The notes below the pieces were generated by a model that worked only from the letters and a program-made list of their open reading frames with translations, did no database searches and was not told where the DNA came from. Below, in pieces: positions 1-8,074 of a stretch of DNA of 28,065 nucleotides (positions are counted from its first letter, which is position 1; each line of letters opens with the position of its first letter). This stretch comes from an uncultured Mycoplasmatota bacterium. GTDB lineage: Bacteria; Bacillota_I; Bacilli_A; RF39; UBA660. Both the position numbers and the translations under genes were made by a program. The DNA lies in NCBI GenBank assembly GCA_900552975.1, contig UWSL01000006.1, forward strand, positions 1 through 28,065, read 5' to 3'.

Positions 1-42
1 CACAAAAATGCGTCCCTCAAAAATTGATAAAGTAATAGTTAA

Positions 43-753
43 TTAGATAGTTTCAAGTAATGTATTGACAGAAGCCATATATTCAGCAATGTTATCTTCT
101 GTGACAGTACCAGCTTCGATATCTGTAATAAATGTATTTGTGCAGCTCCAAACTGTTCCAGGTGTAGCACCTTGTGGGTGAGCATAAGCAGATTGAGCAG
201 ATAAAGCAGCAGCAACAGGTGAAGCAGCAACTTTATCAAGAGCTTTGACAGCTGTACTTGTAGGAACAATTGATAATGTATCATAACGGCTTTCTTGGAC
301 AGCATCGCTGGCTAAATATTTAGCAACCATGTGTGATAATTCAACATGAGCTTCATTGCCACGAAGTGGGTTAACACCATAGAGTTTATAGCCTAAGAAA
401 GAACTTAATGTCTTTGTTTCGCCATCAATTGTAACTGTAGGCATCTTAGCACAGCCAAAGTTATCGCCTAAAGCAGCTTGATATGCACTAGCATTCCAAC
501 CACCATCAACACAAGCAACTAAGCCGTTTTCAGCTGTAGGAGCAGCTTGTGAATCTTGCCAGTTAGCATCTCTCATAATCTTTAAGATAGCTTTAGCAGC
601 TTTGACACCTTTTTCAGAATCAAAGTCGCCATCAATCTTTGTTAAAGTACCTTCATCACTTAATGTAATTTGATAATCAGCACCCCATGTAAATAAACAT
701 CTAAAAAGAATTATTGTTATAATTTTTATCTTTTTAATTATTATTGGTTCCAT
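43..753 (-). CDS. Maltose-type ABC transporter solute-binding protein, C-terminal part, fused to unrelated 5' sequence
   Basis: The reading frame resembles the C-terminal two thirds of MalE-like extracellular sugar-binding proteins. It shows the pattern GLVACVDGGWNASAY (the family's 'ingpW' region), a lid-type segment with FLGYKLYGVNP, and a helical tail with AEYMASVNTLLE. Such proteins capture maltodextrins or other sugars outside the cell and deliver them to an ABC permease. Family resemblance begins at about FTWGADYQI, near position 690. The first 21 or so codons (753 down to about 691) are antisense to the transmembrane segment of the neighbouring deacetylase gene, so the ATG at 753 is not a real start. 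There is no signal peptide or lipobox and the N-terminal lobe is missing, so the product cannot be a working binding protein. Local G+C is much higher (about 43% in bases 181-240) than in the rest of the window. The permease genes are not in the window. This is either a contig-joining artefact or a rearranged pseudogene. Confidence 0.75.
   Translation of the reverse strand: MEPIIIKKIKIITIILFRCLFTWGADYQITLSDEGTLTKIDGDFDSEKGVKAAKAILKIMRDANWQDSQAAPTAENGLVACVDGGWNASAYQAALGDNFGCAKMPTVTIDGETKTLSSFLGYKLYGVNPLRGNEAHVELSHMVAKYLASDAVQESRYDTLSIVPTSTAVKALDKVAASPVAAALSAQSAYAHPQGATPGTVWSCTNTFITDIEAGTVTEDNIAEYMASVNTLLETI
685..697. other. Breakpoint between two unrelated sequences
   Basis: Two coding regions meet head to head here without any spacer. 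On the minus strand, solute-binding-protein homology stops at about 690. On the plus strand, the deacetylase frame is open from 677 and makes biological sense (basic residues, then a transmembrane helix) from about 692, but it has no start codon. Both genes lose their 5' ends at the same place and base composition changes sharply. This is what a chimeric assembly join or a recombination junction looks like. Exact position is uncertain by a few bases. Confidence 0.65.
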
Positions 754-811
754 AGCCTATTATTATTTTTTTGTACCTTACAAAGTTGATAAAGATTTTT
801 CTAAACTTAAT
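692..811 (+). other. N-terminal coding extension of the PIG-L gene, start codon lost
   Basis: Reading upstream of 812 in the same frame there is no stop back to 677. The translation runs NKHLKR, then a hydrophobic stretch IIVIIFIFLIIIGSIAYYYF, then a polar linker to AHPDDE. This is a typical cytoplasm-basic plus membrane anchor layout, so the real protein is membrane-anchored and longer than the part from 812. The native start would lie just before 692 and is replaced by the foreign sequence at the breakpoint. Confidence 0.7.
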
Positions 812-1411
812 TTGTCTAAAATAAACAAAATTATGATTGTTGCTCACCCAGACGATGAATTACTATGGGGTGGGGGACATTTGATAGAAGATGGTTATTT
901 AGTTGTCTGTATTACTTGTGGTCCAAATAAAACACGTGTTCATGAATTTGAAAATGTTATGAAAAAAACTCATGATGCTTACGTAATGTTAGGATATCCT
1001 GATAAAACAAATGGTGAACGTGATAATTGGAATAGTGTTAGAGATGACATAAACAAAGATTTGAAGGAACTCTTATCTCTTAAAAATTGGGATCTTATTG
1101 TAACTCATAACCCTGACGGCGAATATGGACATATTCATCATAAAATGACTAGTTCCTTTGTGACATCTTTAACAACCAATAAAAATAAACTTTATTATTT
1201 TGGTCATTATTATAGTAAAAAGAAAATATCAGAACACGAGAGTGAAATATCCTCAATCAGTGATAAAACATTAAAAATAAAAACAAAACTAATCGGTTTA
1301 TATAAGAGTCAAAAATTTATCCAAACAGCTTTTGACCATATGTATGAGCATGAAGATTGGGAAACTTATGATGAATGGATGAGTGAATTAAATGAAAAAG
1401 CTGTTAAATAA
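812..1411 (+). CDS. PIG-L (LmbE) family deacetylase, 5' end lost
   Basis: This zinc-dependent N-acetylglucosaminyl deacetylase-like protein belongs to the PIG-L/LmbE family, which removes acetyl groups from GlcNAc-containing glycolipids or glycans. The hallmark AHPDDE motif is at residues 11-16 from the TTG at 812, and the second metal-binding motif GHIHHK lies near residue 109. 812 is the only start-like codon left in the frame. It has no ribosome binding site, and coding sequence clearly continues upstream as a membrane anchor (see the 692-811 entry), so 812 is a formal start only. The gene overlaps the following YfhO-like gene by 20 bases, which implies one operon and suggests a cell-envelope glycan role. 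Substrate cannot be told from sequence. Family assignment is firm; the true start is missing. Confidence 0.88.
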   Translation: MSKINKIMIVAHPDDELLWGGGHLIEDGYLVVCITCGPNKTRVHEFENVMKKTHDAYVMLGYPDKTNGERDNWNSVRDDINKDLKELLSLKNWDLIVTHNPDGEYGHIHHKMTSSFVTSLTTNKNKLYYFGHYYSKKKISEHESEISSISDKTLKIKTKLIGLYKSQKFIQTAFDHMYEHEDWETYDEWMSELNEKAVK

Positions 1412-3917
1412 AAAAGATCTTATATATATATGCTTAGTATCTTTAGCATTCCTACTAATTATTTTCATAAATACGGGATCTATGTATATATATGGCTCTA
1501 ATCTTGATTGGAATAGTCAACATATAGCTATTCCAGAATACTTTAGAAGTTTATTTTACGAAACCAAAGACTTATTTCCTGATTTCGCTCTTAACTTAGG
1601 AAATGGTCAAAATATTTATAATTTTTCATATTATGGTTTATTAAGTCCTTTGTACTTACTTTCTTATTTTTTACCTAAAGTTTCAATGACTTCATACATT
1701 ATTACTATTACTATTATTTCTATGATAGCTAGTATTTTTTTGATTTATTCTTTTCTAAAAAGTAAGAAATATAGTAGTGAAGTTTGTTTTACATCAGTAT
1801 TCCTATTTGCCTTTTCTTCTTGTATAATGATGCATACTCATCGCCACTTAATGTTTATTAATTATTTTCCATTCTTAATAATGGGACTTTTTGGCGTCGA
1901 TAAAAAACTCGACGATGGTAAAGGATGGCTACTATCATTAAGTGTTTTTCTAATTATTATGACAAGTTATTATTATAGTATTGGCAGTCTTATAGCATTG
2001 ACTGTTTATGCAATCTATAAATATCTAAAGAGTACTAAGAAAGTTACTTTTCAAAGCTTTTTTAAAGCAGGAGTATCTTATTTATTACCTGTCATAATAG
2101 GCATTTTATCTTCGGCTATAATAATACTTCCAACCTTTCAAACCTTACTTAATAATCGTGCCTCAACTACCAAAAGCATTTCTTTTATAAAATTATTATT
2201 TCCTGATATGAACATTAAATCTATAATTTATTCTTCATACGGCATAGGACTTACTGGTCTTATAATACCAGCAATTATTAATTTTTATAAAAAGAAAAAA
2301 GAAAATTTATTTATGGCAATAATCTTAACTTTGCTAGCAATTTGTCCAATTTTTAGTTATTTTTTAAATGCTACAATGTATTCTGACTCTAAAGCATTAA
2401 TTCCATTCTTACCATTATATATAATTATAATAGCTAATTTCCTTGATAGTACATTGTGTGATAAAATAGATTTAAGACAACTGATTATTTTTTCTATATT
2501 AGTTTTAATTGTTTTTGCTCTTGCCACTAATAAATTTAATAAAATGTCTATTTTATATTTAAGTATTGACTTAATAATAACTTATTTAGCTATATTTTTA
2601 TATAATCATTATAAAAATGAATTTATCATTATTATACCAGTTATTTTAATTGCTTTTGTTTCGGGATTATCAGTTAGTAATGGTGATGAATATGTCTTAA
2701 AATATAAATATCGTAATGATTTTGCCAACACTAAAAAGCTTATTTCCCAAATAACTGATAATGACAATACCTTCTATCGAATAAGTAACAATGACAATCG
2801 CAGTGTTAATCCTAATCGTTTATATGAAAACAATCGTTACTATACATCAACTGTTTATTCTTCTATTTCAAATCAAAAATATAATCATTTTTATTATGAT
2901 GCCTTAAACTCAAATATTGAATATCGCAATCGCACCTTAACAACTGCTACTAATAATATTATGTCTTTAATGCTTAATGGTAATAAATACATGATTAGTC
3001 GAAGTAATCCACTACAAGGTTATACTAAAATTATTGATGATTATGGTACTAAAGTATACCAAAATGATGATGTCCTTCCTTTAGGATATGCTTCATCAAA
3101 TATTATGAGTAATGATGACTATGATAAATTAAAACCATTTGTTAAAGAAGAAGCTTTGTTAAAAAATATTGTAGCTGATACTAAGTCTTCTAATAACTTT
3201 GTGTCTTCCATTCAACAAATAGATTTGAATTTTAAAGAAATTTTCAAAGAAAATTACATTAAACAAAACAAAGATGGCTCATATACAATAGATATTAAAG
3301 AAAACAAAAAGATTGTTTATGATTTACCTAAAGAATATCAAAATAAAATCTTGTTTATTCGTTTAAAAATGAGCGATCCACAATCTTGTAGCATTGGTGA
3401 TCAAGTCATCAAAATTAATAATTCTAAAAATAAACTTACATGTAAGGACTGGAAATATTATAACAACAATCGTATTTTTAATTTTACATTAGCTGAGCAG
3501 AACCTTAATAAATTAACTATTACTATAACTAAAGGTCATTATCAAATCAGTGATTTAGAAAGTTATATGTTAGATTATGCTAATATTGAAACAATTAATA
3601 AAGAAGTAGATCATTTTAATGTTAATATGGATAAAACAAAAGGTGATAAAATAATCGGTGACATTGATGTTACTAAAGAAGGCTATTTCATGTTAACTAT
3701 TCCATATGATAAAGGTTTTAATATTAAAGTTGATCAAAAAGAAACCGCTTATGAATTAGTTGATGATGCATATATTGGTTTTAAAATAAAAAAAGGTCAT
3801 CATGATATTGAAATAACATATGAAGCTCCATTAAAAAAATTTAGCTTATTTATATCAACTCTAGGAATTGTATGTTTTGTTATTGTTACTATTTTAGAAA
3901 ATAAACGTCAATTTTAG
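1392..3917 (+). CDS. YfhO-family multispanning membrane protein
   Basis: This 841-residue protein has many transmembrane helices in roughly its first 430 residues, a large hydrophilic region to about residue 810, and one more helix close to the C-terminus. The beginning matches the YfhO pattern: a first helix, then a conserved aqueous stretch with NLDWNSQH, PDFALNLGNG and SYYGLLSPLYLL, like other GT-C-fold glycosyltransferase relatives. In Bacillus and Listeria, YfhO proteins take part in glycosylating teichoic acids from a lipid-linked sugar. A comparable role in decorating the envelope is inferred, not shown. The ATG at 1392 lies inside the end of the PIG-L gene (20-base overlap), so translation is probably coupled; a weak GAGTGA sits upstream. 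It stops at TAG. No terminator follows before the next gene. Confidence 0.82.
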   Translation: MKKLLNKKDLIYICLVSLAFLLIIFINTGSMYIYGSNLDWNSQHIAIPEYFRSLFYETKDLFPDFALNLGNGQNIYNFSYYGLLSPLYLLSYFLPKVSMTSYIITITIISMIASIFLIYSFLKSKKYSSEVCFTSVFLFAFSSCIMMHTHRHLMFINYFPFLIMGLFGVDKKLDDGKGWLLSLSVFLIIMTSYYYSIGSLIALTVYAIYKYLKSTKKVTFQSFFKAGVSYLLPVIIGILSSAIIILPTFQTLLNNRASTTKSISFIKLLFPDMNIKSIIYSSYGIGLTGLIIPAIINFYKKKKENLFMAIILTLLAICPIFSYFLNATMYSDSKALIPFLPLYIIIIANFLDSTLCDKIDLRQLIIFSILVLIVFALATNKFNKMSILYLSIDLIITYLAIFLYNHYKNEFIIIIPVILIAFVSGLSVSNGDEYVLKYKYRNDFANTKKLISQITDNDNTFYRISNNDNRSVNPNRLYENNRYYTSTVYSSISNQKYNHFYYDALNSNIEYRNRTLTTATNNIMSLMLNGNKYMISRSNPLQGYTKIIDDYGTKVYQNDDVLPLGYASSNIMSNDDYDKLKPFVKEEALLKNIVADTKSSNNFVSSIQQIDLNFKEIFKENYIKQNKDGSYTIDIKENKKIVYDLPKEYQNKILFIRLKMSDPQSCSIGDQVIKINNSKNKLTCKDWKYYNNNRIFNFTLAEQNLNKLTITITKGHYQISDLESYMLDYANIETINKEVDHFNVNMDKTKGDKIIGDIDVTKEGYFMLTIPYDKGFNIKVDQKETAYELVDDAYIGFKIKKGHHDIEITYEAPLKKFSLFISTLGIVCFVIVTILENKRQF

Positions 3918-3957
3918 AAAAGCCATTTACGTAAAGCCATTCAAATAATATGTACAT

Positions 3958-3993
3958 TTATTTACACTAGTGCGATAATTAAAGTGTAAATAA
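3958..3993. promoter_or_regulatory. 11-bp perfect inverted repeat before the HAD gene
   Basis: TTATTTACACT at 3958-3968 is mirrored by AGTGTAAATAA at 3983-3993, with 14 bases between. A smaller palindrome CACTAGTG lies at 3965-3972. The dyad touches the ribosome binding site (AAGGTGATG) of the gene at 4003. No run of T follows, so a terminator is unlikely. It could be an operator for a repressor or an RNA hairpin limiting access to the ribosome site. Confidence 0.4.
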
Positions 3994-4002
3994 GGTGATG
4001 AT

Positions 4003-4839
4003 ATGAAAAAATACAAAATTGTTTTTATCGATATTGATGATACTTTAAATCCTTCAAACGAACCGGTTTCTAAACACACCCAAGAAGTAATGCAAAAACT
4101 AAAAGATTCTGGCATAATAACTGTTATAAATAGTGGTCGTAGCACAGGATATGCAATTAAGAAGAGTTTAGAAGCTAATATGTCTCAGTATGTCATTGGC
4201 TCAAATGGAGCAGAAGTATACGATTATCATAAAAGAAAAATAATTTTTGAGCAATCTATTCCTAAAGAAACCATTAAGAAAGTTTATGAATACTGTGAAA
4301 GCATAGGTTTAACACTTATATTAAATTCTATAGAAAAACGTTTTATTAATATCAAAGACTATAAATACAACAATGAACAATCGATTTATTTTGATAACAT
4401 CGATGATGTATTAAAAAATAATATAAATCAATTAGTTGTTTTAAGTAACAACTTTGATCGCATGCTAGTCATCCCCAATATGTTTAAAGAAAAATTTCCT
4501 AATTTAAAAGTCGTTCATTCTTCAATTGGCTTAATTGAAGGAAAACGTGAAAAAAACAAAGAATATTATCATGATTTAGTTTTAGAAAATACATCAAAAA
4601 GTACAGGCCTTGTAGAATTATTAGACTATCTAAATATTAGCGAAGAAGAAGCCATAGCTATTGGAAATGGCTACGATGATATCTGTATGTGTGACGTTGT
4701 CTCAACTTCAATAGCTGTTGCCGATGCAAATGAAAAACTAAAAGAAATAGCTACCTATATAACCAAATCTGCTAAAGAAGATGGCGTAGCTGAAATCCTT
4801 GAAAAACTATGTTTATCTGGAGGTAAAAATGAAATATAA
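4003..4839 (+). CDS. Cof-type HAD-IIB family hydrolase
   Basis: This is a 278-residue HAD superfamily phosphatase of the Cof (IIB) group; these cytoplasmic enzymes dephosphorylate sugar phosphates, flavin or nucleotide intermediates using Mg2+. Motif I is FIDIDDTL, with the nucleophile Asp10 and acid Asp12. Motif II is INSGRS at about 42-47, where Ser44 takes the place of the usual Thr. Motif IV is IGNGYDD, in place of the common GDGxND. The long region between motifs II and III is the C2B cap. The length is normal for the family. The start is set by AAGGTGATG just before the ATG. The gene overlaps the next one by 11 bases. The substrate cannot be predicted. Confidence 0.9.
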   Translation: MKKYKIVFIDIDDTLNPSNEPVSKHTQEVMQKLKDSGIITVINSGRSTGYAIKKSLEANMSQYVIGSNGAEVYDYHKRKIIFEQSIPKETIKKVYEYCESIGLTLILNSIEKRFINIKDYKYNNEQSIYFDNIDDVLKNNINQLVVLSNNFDRMLVIPNMFKEKFPNLKVVHSSIGLIEGKREKNKEYYHDLVLENTSKSTGLVELLDYLNISEEEAIAIGNGYDDICMCDVVSTSIAVADANEKLKEIATYITKSAKEDGVAEILEKLCLSGGKNEI

Positions 4840-5356
4840 ACAAAAAGTTGAAACTTTAACATCCCTTGTTCTTATCTTAATAGGAACCCTTTTACTATTA
4901 TGTCCACTTTATAAAATAACTGATATAAAGTGGATAAACTTAATTATTTTCCTTTCATATGCTACAATAAATCTTCTTAAATTTATTTTAACTTATAAAA
5001 GCAAAGATTACGAAGGCCTATTTACTTGTTTAGCATCAATTGTTGCAGCTATAACAAGCATAGTCTTAAAAAGTGAAAAAAGTGCAATAAATTTAAGTTT
5101 AACTTTAATGATTTGGATTATCCTAATGTCGTTAATAAAATTAAAAAAAGCTGATTATTATCATGATAGAAGAGATCGAATGTGGAAATTAAATATCTTA
5201 ATGCTAGGAATATTTATTCTTTGTGGTTTACTTACAAGTATCAACCTTTATTATGAAGCAGATGTTCAAGTAATTGTTATAGGTTTCTTCTTTATGATAA
5301 ATGGGATTCTAGAAATGTTTGATCCAATTGTTAAAACACTAATAACACATGCATAG
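4829..5356 (+). CDS. DUF308/HdeD-like small membrane protein
   Basis: This 175-residue, very hydrophobic protein has about six predicted membrane helices in three pairs, with a charged loop (KKADYYHDRRDRMW) before the last pair. The repeated pattern of a helix with small residues followed by a short turn (LILIGTLLLLCP near the start, IGFFFMINGILEMFDP at the end) resembles the HdeD/DUF308 family, whose biochemical role is not well defined outside acid resistance in E. coli. The ATG at 4829 is chosen over an in-frame ATG at 4799 because GGAGG lies at 4819-4823. It overlaps the end of the HAD gene by 11 bases, so the two are likely translationally coupled. It ends in TAG. Confidence 0.65.
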   Translation: MKYKQKVETLTSLVLILIGTLLLLCPLYKITDIKWINLIIFLSYATINLLKFILTYKSKDYEGLFTCLASIVAAITSIVLKSEKSAINLSLTLMIWIILMSLIKLKKADYYHDRRDRMWKLNILMLGIFILCGLLTSINLYYEADVQVIVIGFFFMINGILEMFDPIVKTLITHA

Positions 5357-5365
5357 AGGTGAATT

Positions 5366-6178
5366 ATGAGTAATAACAAGCTTTCCAAAAGAGATGGAAT
5401 TAAAACCCTTATTGAAAATAATAAAAGTCGTTTAGCTTTAACCAATGAAGAAGAATTATCTATTTGGGGAGACTCAGTAAAAAAATTAGTAGATCTAGGT
5501 GAATTTATCTTGAACCATCTTGCAGATATAACAGATGATGAAATAGAATCATACTGGAACTTATCTAAAATGGCTGAGTCAATTCACAATACATTAAGAG
5601 GAGATGAATTACGTAAAAAAGATGCAGCTATCTTTGCAGCAACCTTAGAACAAACAATAAATTATTATAAATTATTTTATAATCAAATAATAGATGCCCA
5701 TCGCTTACCAGCTCGTGAATATGAAAAAGAAAGACTTTTAATTCAAGAGGAAATAAATAAATTAGCCATGGATTTAACAATATTACCAATAAGATATATA
5801 TTTGCCAAAAAAGATTTAAAACAAAATCCCTACATTAGGGAATCAATTGGTCCAGTTAAATCAACGACTGGTCTAAAAAATTATGAATTTTATTATAGCC
5901 AAATAAAAGATTTATATCATGAAATTGAAGATGAAATAAGAACTTTTGCCACTTTAGTAGAAAAGCGTGTTAATAAAGATATTCCTAAAGAAGATTTAGA
6001 CACTATAAAACAAGAAATCTTTTGTCATCGTTATCTAACTAACTTATTTCTTGAATGTTTAAAATCCAAAGACTTAAAAACATTACGAAAAGACAAACTA
6101 AAACTAGAATACTTTTTAAGAGAAAGACAATCTATGACAGAATCTCTTAAAGAAAAAGAATATTCTATTCTAAAATAA
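5366..6178 (+). CDS. Conserved-looking soluble protein of unknown function
   Basis: I do not recognise this 270-residue protein. It has no signal peptide or membrane helix and is strongly helical and charged, with Lys/Glu-rich segments that could form coiled coils (about 45-150 and 175-265). It starts 9 bases after the DUF308-like gene, with GAGGTGA as ribosome binding site, and ends just before a strong terminator, so it is the last gene of the operon that begins at 4003. It has four Cys at most and no obvious catalytic motif. An adaptor or structural role is possible but nothing in the sequence shows it. Confidence 0.7.
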   Translation: MSNNKLSKRDGIKTLIENNKSRLALTNEEELSIWGDSVKKLVDLGEFILNHLADITDDEIESYWNLSKMAESIHNTLRGDELRKKDAAIFAATLEQTINYYKLFYNQIIDAHRLPAREYEKERLLIQEEINKLAMDLTILPIRYIFAKKDLKQNPYIRESIGPVKSTTGLKNYEFYYSQIKDLYHEIEDEIRTFATLVEKRVNKDIPKEDLDTIKQEIFCHRYLTNLFLECLKSKDLKTLRKDKLKLEYFLRERQSMTESLKEKEYSILK

Positions 6179-6181
6179 TAT

Positions 6182-6215
6182 TAAAACAGCTATTGCTTTT
6201 TCAATAGCTGTTTTA
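6182..6215 (+). terminator. Intrinsic terminator after the 4003-6178 operon
   Basis: A 14-base stem (TAAAACAGCTATTG at 6182-6195 pairing with CAATAGCTGTTTTA at 6202-6215) with a six-base loop. The right arm carries the T stretch. It starts 3 bases after the stop codon. Confidence 0.85.
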
Positions 6216-6235
6216 TGGTAACAAAATTACATCCA

Positions 6236-6244
6236 TGTTATAAT
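6236..6244 (+). promoter_or_regulatory. Extended -10 promoter of the methyltransferase gene
   Basis: TGTTATAAT (extended -10, TGn-TATAAT) lies 25 bases before the ATG at 6269. No good -35 is visible at the expected distance, as is usual for extended -10 promoters. The 13-base string TGTTATAATAAAG is found again at 7330. Confidence 0.65.
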
Positions 6245-6268
6245 AAAGACATTAGTTAGGGGAATATT

Positions 6269-7147
6269 ATGAAATTAGTAAAAGACTTTTATGAATATCA
6301 AATCTTAGATATGGCTGATGGTATGAAATTAGAAAGTTGGAATGGTAAAGAATTATTAAGACCAGATCCTCAAATTATTTGGGATACCAAAGCTCAAGCC
6401 GAATATTGGAACAAGGTAGATGCCATATATACAAGAAGTAACAAAGGTGGTGGAAGCTGGGAAATAAAAAATAAACAATTACCTTCATCATGGCAGGTAC
6501 ATTATAAAGAATTAACTTTTAATATCAAACTAATGGGGTTTAAACATACTGGATTATTTCCAGAACAAGCGTATAACTGGAACCTAATTAGTGAAAAAAT
6601 AAAAAAAGCTAATCGACCAGTAAAAGTATTAAATCTTTTTGCTTATACTGGTGCGGCTTCTATAGCAGCTTTAAGTGCCGGTGCTAGCGTTGTTCATGTC
6701 GATTCATCGCGTGGAATGGTTGATTGGGCTAAGGAAAATGTCAATGCCAGTAACTTACAAGATAAACCAATTCGCTTTATTGTTGATGATGTTGTCAAAT
6801 TTGTGAAAAGAGAAATAAGAAGAGGCAACAAATATGAGATGATATTAATGGATCCACCATCATTTGGCCGTGGTTCGAATGGTGAAGTTTGGGATATTGA
6901 AAAAGATTTATTTAACCTAGTTAACTTATGTTTAGAACTACTAAGTGATGAACCTTTATTATTCTTAATAAATTCTTATACAACAGGATTATCACAAACA
7001 GTATTAACTAACGTCTTAAATTTAACAATTAATAAAAAATACCCAGGTCAAGTTAGTAGCGATGAATTAGGATTGCCTATGAAAAATAGTGATTTAATAC
7101 TTCCGTGCGGTATTTATGCTAGATGGGAACCAAAAGATGAAAAATAA
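6269..7147 (+). CDS. Class I SAM-dependent methyltransferase (COG1092/RlmI-like, no PUA domain)
   Basis: This 292-residue methyltransferase has the glycine-rich motif I NLFAYTGAA at 122-130, an acidic motif II with VDSS at 144-147, a VDD at 172-174, and the catalytic-type motif DPPSFG at 195-200. These features and the N-terminal region (WDTKAQAEYWNKVD, WEIKNKQLPSSW) fit the COG1092 family that includes RlmI and RlmK, which modify 23S rRNA. The N-terminal PUA domain of RlmI is missing, and the Cys that RlmI uses for m5C formation is not seen after motif IV (the equivalent stretch reads LINSYTTGLS). The target base is therefore open. Start from AGGGGAA before ATG 6269. The gene stands alone, with its own promoter and terminator. 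Confidence 0.85.
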   Translation: MKLVKDFYEYQILDMADGMKLESWNGKELLRPDPQIIWDTKAQAEYWNKVDAIYTRSNKGGGSWEIKNKQLPSSWQVHYKELTFNIKLMGFKHTGLFPEQAYNWNLISEKIKKANRPVKVLNLFAYTGAASIAALSAGASVVHVDSSRGMVDWAKENVNASNLQDKPIRFIVDDVVKFVKREIRRGNKYEMILMDPPSFGRGSNGEVWDIEKDLFNLVNLCLELLSDEPLLFLINSYTTGLSQTVLTNVLNLTINKKYPGQVSSDELGLPMKNSDLILPCGIYARWEPKDEK

Positions 7148-7204
7148 AAAACTCTATATCAATTTTTGATTAGAATCTATTTTGGAAATGAAAATATTTT
7201 TTTT

Positions 7205-7250
7205 AAAATCAAGGGTGAATGAAATTATTTCATTTAAATCCTTGATTTTT
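7205..7250 (+). terminator. Intrinsic terminator after the methyltransferase gene
   Basis: AAAATCAAGG (7205-7214) pairs with CCTTGATTTT (7240-7249). A second stem AATGAAAT/ATTTCATT (7218-7225, 7227-7234) is nested inside. A T run follows. It lies 57 bases after the stop codon. Confidence 0.8.
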
Positions 7251-7329
7251 ATTATATAATTATAGCATTAATTAAACTTCATTTATCACGTCTTTTGTAT
7301 TAATTTTTATTCCTTTTTTGCAACGTCTT

Positions 7330-7338
7330 TGTTATAAT
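7330..7338 (+). promoter_or_regulatory. Extended -10 promoter of the scaffold/GGGtGRT operon
   Basis: TGTTATAAT, followed by AAAG exactly as at 6236, lies 24 bases before the ATG at 7362. The upstream region 7260-7329 is T-rich without a clear -35. No riboswitch-like structure is evident in the 7251-7361 leader. Confidence 0.65.
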
Positions 7339-7361
7339 AAAGTACGTATAGGAGGGTAAAA

Positions 7362-8054
7362 ATGATATATACAAAAGAAGTAGAAAATATGTGTAAAGTT
7401 GCCAAAGGTGTTGATCACGGACCAGCACCAATTCCTGAAGAAGGAAAATGGATTAAAGCTAAAGAAATCAAAGATATTTCTGGCTTAACTCATGGTATTG
7501 GTTGGTGTGCTCCTCAACAAGGTGCTTGTAAATTAACACTAAACATTAAAGAAGGAATAATTGAAGAAGCTTTAGTTGAAACTGTTGGTTGTTCAGGAAT
7601 GACACACAGTGCAGCAATGGCAGGGGAAATCTTAGTTGGAAAAACAATTCTAGAAGCTTTAAATACTGATTTAGTATGCGACGCTATCAATACAGCAATG
7701 AGAGAATTGTTTTTACAAATCGTTTATGGTCGTAGTCAATCTGCTTTCAGTGAAGGTGGTTTAGCTATCGGAGCTGGCCTTGAAGACTTAGGAAAAGGAA
7801 CTCGTAGTCAAGTTGGAACAATTTATAGTACAAGAGTTAAAGGACCTAGATATTTAGAATTAGCTGAAGGTTATATTGTCGAGGTTGGTTTAGATAAAGA
7901 TGATACAATAATTGGCTATAAATATGTAAATTTAGGTAAAATGATGGAAAACATCAAAGCTGGTATTGAACCAATGGAAGCTATCGAAAAGGCTAGTGGA
8001 ACTTATGGACGCTTTGACGAAGCTGTAAAGAAAATTGATCCACGTGCAGAATAA
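7362..8054 (+). CDS. IscU/NifU N-terminal-like iron-sulfur scaffold protein (partner of GGGtGRT protein)
   Basis: This 230-residue protein resembles the IscU/NifU N-terminal scaffold family, on which Fe-S clusters are built. It shows the family's core: a beta strand with Cys (GIGWCAPQQGACKLTL, Cys49 and Cys56), then the helix-capping VGCSGMTHSAAMAGE (Cys77), then GKTILEAL. The third ligand Cys of IscU (the 'HCS' motif) is not seen in its normal place; Cys106 is the nearest. A C-terminal extension of about 100 residues (from EDLGKGTRSQVGTIYS) is absent from ordinary IscU. The start is set by GGAGGG before ATG 7362, although an internal ATG at residue 10 exists. The gene precedes the GGGtGRT gene by 20 bases and is surely cotranscribed with it. 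This pair recurs in anaerobic Bacillota to my knowledge; its function is not established. Confidence 0.85.
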   Translation: MIYTKEVENMCKVAKGVDHGPAPIPEEGKWIKAKEIKDISGLTHGIGWCAPQQGACKLTLNIKEGIIEEALVETVGCSGMTHSAAMAGEILVGKTILEALNTDLVCDAINTAMRELFLQIVYGRSQSAFSEGGLAIGAGLEDLGKGTRSQVGTIYSTRVKGPRYLELAEGYIVEVGLDKDDTIIGYKYVNLGKMMENIKAGIEPMEAIEKASGTYGRFDEAVKKIDPRAE

Positions 8055-8074
8055 TTATTGGAAGGAGAATGAAA

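Noticed and set aside
39..305. Leu/His-rich reading frame antisense to the solute-binding gene
   Set aside because: Low-complexity shadow of the real gene on the other frame; no family resemblance or ribosome site.
7251..7361. Possible riboswitch or T-box in the leader of the scaffold operon
   Set aside because: The predicted transcript leader is only about 18 bases from the extended -10; no conserved T-box or riboswitch core seen.
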